From contig VNKQ01000008.1 in NCBI GenBank assembly GCA_016508695.1, positions 434,001-498,000 on the forward strand: DNA of 64,000 nucleotides, in the 5' to 3' direction. The stretch is from Hyphodiscus hymeniophilus. Taxonomy: Eukaryota > Ascomycota > Leotiomycetes > Helotiales > Hyphodiscaceae. This document shows positions 58,441 to 64,000 of the stretch, one piece after another; the stretch's first letter is position 1; the number at the start of each line of letters is the position of its first letter. The position numbers and the translations under genes were made by a program. The notes beneath the pieces are model-generated. The model was not told the DNA's origin and made no database searches. It saw only the letters and a list, made by a program, of their open reading frames with translations.

Positions 58441-58830
58441 ATTTAAGATATGCTGACCAATCGAGTTTTGACTCTCTAGATGAAGTCTTTCGGAAGCTAG
58501 AGTATCATTCAAAGTGAAAGAAAGAGAACATAGATTCAACACGCGGCTACCGTATCTTCAAGTTACGCCACGACCAGCCAGCGATGATGCGGTTAGACTG
58601 CAGGGATAAAGACGCTAACACACCCTAAAGCCATTGTTTACTTTGCTCGTGAACCCACAAATTCAGCTCCCCCCCAACATCACCATCTTGAACATCAGAA
58701 TCCCAGTTGCCAATTCCTACGCGTGTAACTACTTCTATCTCGCATTGCTTCTCGATGAGCAATTGCCCAATGATCTTGAACAAAACAACGACTACTTACT
58801 AGACTCGCGTTTTCGTGCATTCCTATCCCG
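58441..58830. promoter_or_regulatory. Bidirectional promoter, MSP1 / CSM1
   Basis: 390 bp between divergent start codons. An alternative upstream in-frame start for MSP1 exists at about 58542 but would add an unrelated N-terminus. No other gene is visible. Confidence 0.45.
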
Positions 58831-60359
58831 ATGTCGCGGTCCAAGTACGGCCATTCGACGCTGTCAGGACTGATCGATTCCGATTCTGACGACTCGCAAT
58901 TTGTCGAGGTAATGCCTACCCCAGAGTCTACAGCGGAGAGGTTGCCAGCGAAGAAGGCGCGTGGACAGCCCAAACTAGGCCCCTCCAAAGTCACGAAATC
59001 AAAAGCTCCAGCGCGTCGCTTGAGTGGACGCTTGATGTCAAAGTCGAAGCCTGTGAAGATCTTGGAGCCAGCGCCTGCAAAATCGAAGAGAAAGGCGTTA
59101 GCGGATAAGACGAACCAGCAACTTTCGGAGGAGACGGAGGAGGTGGACGAATTTCAGATTGAGGTCACGGAGATGGGAGACGACTTGGATGCTACAGTAA
59201 TTGCTATCAAAGAGAACAAGCCACGATCGGTGAATAAGAAGGCACCAAGTGGACGAGGCGTCACAAAAAAAAGAGCTCCCACCAAACGCGCAGTATCAAC
59301 GGAGAAGTCGCAGGTAGTACTCGAGTCGCAAGTTCCTGAGGCTGAAATGGAAGACACACGAGTGGAGGAAGATATTGAGAAGCTTATTACCAAGCCGATT
59401 CATGCAAGCCGGCCACGAGAACGATCTCACCAGCGTCAACCCTCAGTACATCGGCGCCGTGCAGGAAGTACATCTGACGCAGAGCGGAGCGATCCCGTTC
59501 TCAGGCGAAAGCTTGGAGACCTGACGAAGAAACATGAAAGCCTTAGCGTCAAGTATCAAGACCTTCGAGAAATTGGCCTCAGGGAGGCAGAGCAAAACTT
59601 TGAGCGCTATAGGAAGCAAAAGGAGCAGGACAAAGCTGGTAAGTCATTGGCACGCTCGTCAAAAACATAGTGGCTTACTGCATGCAGCGTCCGAGAAGTT
59701 GATTGCATCACTGAAAGACGATGCGGCTGCGAACGTATCTTCCACCAAAGAGGCTCGAGACTTGAGGAAGAAGATACAATCACAGACCGGCGAAATATCA
59801 GCTCTTCAGACTCAGATTGCGCAGCTGAGAGCATCCGTAGCAGAAACTCAATCTGAGAACCACACTTTGTCCGCCAAGCTTGCCGCGAATCGAAGCGCTG
59901 CAGCAGACACTGTGGGTATTAAAGCCCCAGGCACTGCTGCCAAGCCCAATGGTGGTATCCGTGCGATGGGGGCCACAGACGCAGCAGCTCAACTTAAGGA
60001 GAATCTCTACAGCGACCTGACAGGCTTAATCATTCGAAGTGTCAAGCAAGAAAGTGAAGATGATGTATTCGATTGCATCCAGACGGGCCGCAATGGCAGA
60101 GGTGAGTTCCCTGCTCAGTGATGCCTGAAATATTTACTTATTGGAAATAGCACTTCACTTCAAGCTTGCTGTCACGAACGATAAGAATGAAAGCTATGAC
60201 GATGCAACATGTTCGTATGTTCCACAGCTGGATCCAAGTAGGGATAAGGATCTAATAGAGCTACTCCCGGATTATCTTGTCGAGGAGATTAGTTTTCCCA
60301 GACCACAAGCGGCAAGGTTCTATGCAAGAGTTGGCAAGGCTTTGACTGAGCAAGCTTGA
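58831..60359 (+). CDS. CSM1: Monopolin complex subunit Csm1/Pcs1
   Basis: Exons 58831-59638, 59688-60101 and 60151-60359 give 476 aa. The N-terminal half is basic and disordered (KKARGQPKLGPSKVTKSKAP), the middle a long coiled coil (RDLRKKIQSQTGEISALQTQ), and the C-terminus the globular Csm1 domain: ENLYSDLTGLIIRSVKQESE, DCIQTGRNGR, ALHFKLAVTND, ending RFYARVGKALTEQA. Csm1 with Lrs4/Mde4 clamps kinetochores in meiosis or prevents merotely, and tethers rDNA in the nucleolus. The third exon is only 69 codons but essential to the domain. Tandem with MCD4. Confidence 0.93.
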
Positions 60360-60926
60360 CCTCAATTGGAAGCTAGAACTGGTGTTTCTTCACTGGAGGA
60401 AGGGACTTTTGGAGTGAAGGTCCTGTAGGGAATGTCCCAGAGTCATGGCGTTGAATGGGATGGGGATTGCTGAATTTTTTTTCCGTGATTCGGACGTACT
60501 ATACCTGGTTGTTGTTGCTTCAGAATGCACCTTTGATATTTCGTACGAACCAAATCATTAAGCTCAGTTCCGATGAGCGTAGTTCAATTGATTCGAGTAC
60601 ACAGCTCGCCCTGGCCCCTAAATCGCGCAGGCCCAAAATAGAAGTGCAGCTACCTACCTAGTCATCCGTAAGTTCTCTCGGCAAAATGGCATCGTGCCAT
60701 CCGGGTCATAACTTGGACAGGGGGTGTGGGCGGAATTTCGCGAATCTTGCGAAAGACAACATATTCCTCTTCTACGAATACCAAAGTACCACTTTGTCCA
60801 TTAATTGGACGCGCCACTCCTTTAAACCTTCCAGATGACATAAGACGATTGTCCAGGGACGAGGAGATTCTTAAAGTTTGACGCGGCGTATTGAAGGTAC
60901 CAATCTGTACGCACGCTTCATTAAAA
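60360..60926. other. Intergenic between CSM1 and MCD4
   Basis: 566 bp holding the CSM1 3' flank and the MCD4 promoter. No coding frame with motifs. Confidence 0.4.
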
Positions 60927-63900
60927 ATGGCTCGAGTCAACCGATCTGGATTTTTGGCCATTGCGGTCGCCTTCCACTTGGTTTACATCTGGTCTATATT
61001 TGACATTTATTTCGTTAGTCCTGTGGTGTCTGGGATGCGAGAATTCCGAGTGGAAAGGCCAGAAGGGGTCGAAGCTCCTGCGAAACGACTGATGCTTTTT
61101 GTTGGTTCGTCTACCTCAATCTTCCTCTCAATTGTATGCGCAGTCACTGATATTCCATATGATAGGAGACGGTCTTCGAGCAGACAAAGCCTTCCAATCT
61201 TTCCCAGAACCACATCCCAAGAGCGAAGCAGATCTCGTTCCCCGACCCCTGGCGCCCTTCTTACGCTCGCGCGTTCTCGAACATGGAACCTTTGGCGTGT
61301 CGCATACTCGAGTCCCTACAGAATCTAGGCCAGGACATGTGGCGTTGATAGCCGGGCTTTACGAAGATGTCTCCGCAGTCACTACAGGGTGGAAGCTCAA
61401 CCCTGTGAACTTCGACAGCGTGTTCAACCGGAGCAGACATACTTGGAGTTGGGGAAGTCCAGATATTTTGCCAATGTTCCAGTTAGGTGCGGTTCCGGGA
61501 AGAGTGGATGCGTTTACATATGCCGCAGAGGACGAAGACTATTCTCAAGACGCTGTGCAGTTAGATATTTGGGTATTTGACAGAGTTAAAGCCCTCTTCG
61601 CAGAGGCTGCAAGAAATGCCACCCTCGATGCGGCTTTACGACAGGATAAATCGGTGTTCTTCCTCCACTTACTGGGTCTGGACACGAATGGGCATGCATA
61701 CAGACCTTATTCAATCGAATATCTCAATAACATCAAGGTTGTGGATGAGGGAATCAAGGAAATCACCAAGATTGTGGACGACTTCTACAATGATGGCAAG
61801 ACAGCCTATGTATTTACAGCGGATCACGGGATGAGCGATTGGGGGAGTCACGGCGATGGACATCCGGACAATACCCGAACACCCTTAGTTGCATGGGGTT
61901 CGGGGGTTGCGAAGCCTGTCATTACTCCTGATTCTGTTGCTCCCGGTCATGATGATCTGTCTGCAGATTGGGGTTTGGATCATATTCAGAGACATGATGT
62001 TGCTCAAGCAGATGTGGCGGCTCTTATGGCTTACCTAGCCGGTCTCGAGTTCCCCGTCAATTCTGTAGGTGAATTGCCCCTGTCCTTCTTGTCAGGGGAT
62101 ATTGCAGCGAAGTCGGAAGCATTTCTGGCCAATGCTAGGGGTATCCTGGACATGTACAGAATCAAGGAGGAGCTGAAGAAAAAGACGGAACTTCGCTACC
62201 GTCCGTTCAAAGCCTTCGATGATTATGAACACTCTGTCGAGCACCGACTTGCCGCAATCAAAGGTCTTATCGAGGCAGGCAAGAATGAGGAAGCAATCGA
62301 AGAGACCGCGGCACTTGTCAAAGTGGGCCTTGAGGGCCTTCGGTATCTTCAGACGTACGACTGGTTGTTCCTTCGGGCCCTCATTACCATTGGATACTTG
62401 GGATGGATCGCATTTGCTCTTACGACCGTCATTGACCTACACGTTCTACATGGGAAGTCACAGACCTCGAGGACCCTCACCGGTAGCCTGGTTTTCTCCT
62501 CTGTCCTTGTGTTACTATATTCTTCTTTTGTTATATCAAAATCGCCGCTCACGTACTATGCGTACGCTGTCTTTCCTGTAGCATTCTGGGAGGAAGTCTA
62601 TGCACGAAGACATGCGCTGACGGAAGGACGAAAGGTGTTGTTTGGAAACATTACATCGGCTCGCGAACTAGTCGTGTTGCTATTGAAGGCTGCCACTTTC
62701 GTGGGCCTTATAGAGTGTCTTGTGAGCAGTGCCCAATGATTTCTTGGTCTAACCCCCACTAACTTCTTCTAGGCATTGGGCTACATATATCGGGAATTCT
62801 TCTCCGTTGTGTTTGTCGGCGCTGCTTTCTGGCCAGTGTTTTATGGGATGGGCTTTTTGCAAGAGAACAGGTCTCTGGTTGGTATCTGGTTCGCAGCTTG
62901 CCTGACGATGAGCACTTTTACGTTGTTACCCGCTATGAAGATTGAGGATCTAAATTTAATGTATGTCACGAATGCCCTACCAGGCGCACTTCTCTAACGT
63001 ACGACCACAGCTTATCTGGAGGCGCCTTGATGGCGGCCATTGGTATAATCTATCTCGCATTCGAGAAAAGGTTACTTGCGAAGTCTGGGCTTGCAGGCGA
63101 TTCAACGGCGCCCGCTGACAATGCTTTGTCTCGGTCACTCGTTGGCGTCCAAGTAAGGAACTTAATCTTCCGTACCAAGTTTCTTCTAATGTGAGATAGA
63201 TTGGTTTTATTGTTCTAGCCATGGCCGTTACGCGTTCGAGTGTGATCTCCCTTCAGGCGAAAGAAGGACTTCCCAAAGGAAATCAGATAGTTGGCTGGTC
63301 CATACTCGGTAGGAAATTCCTCCGTAAAATCAGGGGCCGGCCTTTTGATTAACATTTGATAGTACTTTCACTGTGCATGCCATTCGCGCACCGGTTGCAG
63401 CCGAATAACCACTACTTACATCGATTGATGGTCATCTTCCTGACATTCGCGCCGCTGTTTGTTATTCTGACAATCTCCTACGAAGGCCTGTTCTATCTTG
63501 GCTTCTCTGTTACCTTGATTACCTGGGTCCGACTTGAACATGCAGTCTACACCTTCTCCAGCATACCACCACAATCACGTACCACTAAGACAAAAAGATC
63601 ACCAATCGTGCCTACCGCACTATCGTCCTCGCCCTTCAGATCGCTTACCTTAGCAGACGCTCGAGTTTCTCTCTTCTTCCTCACACTTCTCCAATCCGCC
63701 TTCTTCAGTACCGGAAATGTTGCCTCCGTGTCTTCTTTCAGTCTTGACAGCGTCTACCGACTAATCCCCATATTCGACCCCTTCTCCCAGGGCGCATTAC
63801 TTCTGCTCAAACTCCTGATCCCCTTCGCGCTCATCTCGGCAAACCTCGGAATTCTGAACAAGAGATTGGGAGTAGCGCCGTCGGCTCTGTTCATGCTGGT

Positions 63901-64000
63901 CATGGCCATCAGTGATTTTTTGACGCTAAATTTCTTTTGGGTAGTCAAGGATGAGGGTAGTTGGCTGGAGATTGGCTCGACTATAAGTCACTTCTTCATT
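60927..64000 (+). CDS. MCD4: GPI ethanolamine phosphate transferase 1 (partial, 3' end outside window)
   Basis: Exons 60927-61104, 61166-62721, 62773-62960, 63011-63152, 63200-63308 and 63363-64000+ give at least 937 codons; the family is about 1000 aa, so little is missing. An N-terminal signal anchor (FLAIAVAFHLVYIWSIFDIY) precedes the luminal alkaline-phosphatase-type domain: GDGLRADKAFQSFPEP, TRVPTESRPGHVALIAGLYE (nucleophile Thr), FLHLLGLDTNGHAYRP, and metal ligands in FTADHGMSDWGSHGDGHPDN. About 14 membrane helices follow (PigN domain). The ER-membrane enzyme adds phosphoethanolamine to the first mannose of GPI precursors. Introns are 47-61 nt. No disruption is seen. Confidence 0.96.

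Noticed and set aside
1..64000. tRNA and rRNA genes
   Set aside because: Scanning by eye for GGTTCRANNCC B-box motifs gave only partial matches without a cloverleaf; a covariance-model search would be decisive.

Overview
The window is nuclear DNA of a filamentous ascomycete (Pezizomycotina). The evidence is split genes with short introns of about 44-60 nt (GT...AG, CTRAC-like branch sites), fungal families such as Zn2Cys6 regulators, 2EXR, WSC and DUF3723 proteins, and orthologues of yeast LEU1, VMA7, NUR1, MSP1, CSM1 and MCD4. The style of the accessory genes (F-box-like, 2EXR, pseudokinase, patatin, DUF3723) suggests Leotiomycetes; that placement is inference. Gene models were assembled by hand by joining reading frames at splice signals and checking intron phase.

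Bases 1 to about 22.8 kb form an accessory, partly decayed island. It holds an F-box-like gene, several broken hypothetical genes, a secreted Ser/Thr-rich protein gene, a 2EXR pseudogene, a pseudokinase, a RING-like/patatin phospholipase gene with three in-frame stops, a coiled-coil ORF, a palindrome-bearing AT-rich minisatellite, a 1.8-kaa DUF3723 gene with coding tandem repeats, a MADS-like gene with two in-frame stops, and a tiny hydrophobic/RS-rich protein gene. Patatin-like and DUF3723 genes side by side are two of the recognised auxiliary gene families of Starship giant transposons. Most premature stops are the changes expected from CpA to TpA (RIP-like) mutation.

From 22.8 to 32.3 kb the content is conserved: V-ATPase subunit F (with a GC-AG intron), nuclear rim protein Nur1, a long disordered coiled-coil protein with a C-terminal membrane anchor, and isopropylmalate dehydratase with a Leu3-like site and a CCAAT box upstream. 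From 32.7 to 40.1 kb two divergent pairs (MFS anion transporter / FAH-family hydrolase; Zn2Cys6 regulator / D-2-hydroxyacid dehydrogenase) form a plausible four-gene catabolic cluster. A gene-poor 3-kb gap precedes a secreted five-WSC-domain glyoxal-oxidase-type copper radical oxidase (43.1-48.1 kb). From 48 to 55 kb the density is low: a small hypothetical gene, a 2-oxoglutarate/Fe(II) oxygenase and one degenerate ORF. The last 9 kb is core again: cystathionine beta-lyase, Msp1 AAA-ATPase, monopolin subunit Csm1/Pcs1, and Mcd4 (GPI ethanolamine-phosphate transferase 1), which runs off the right end.
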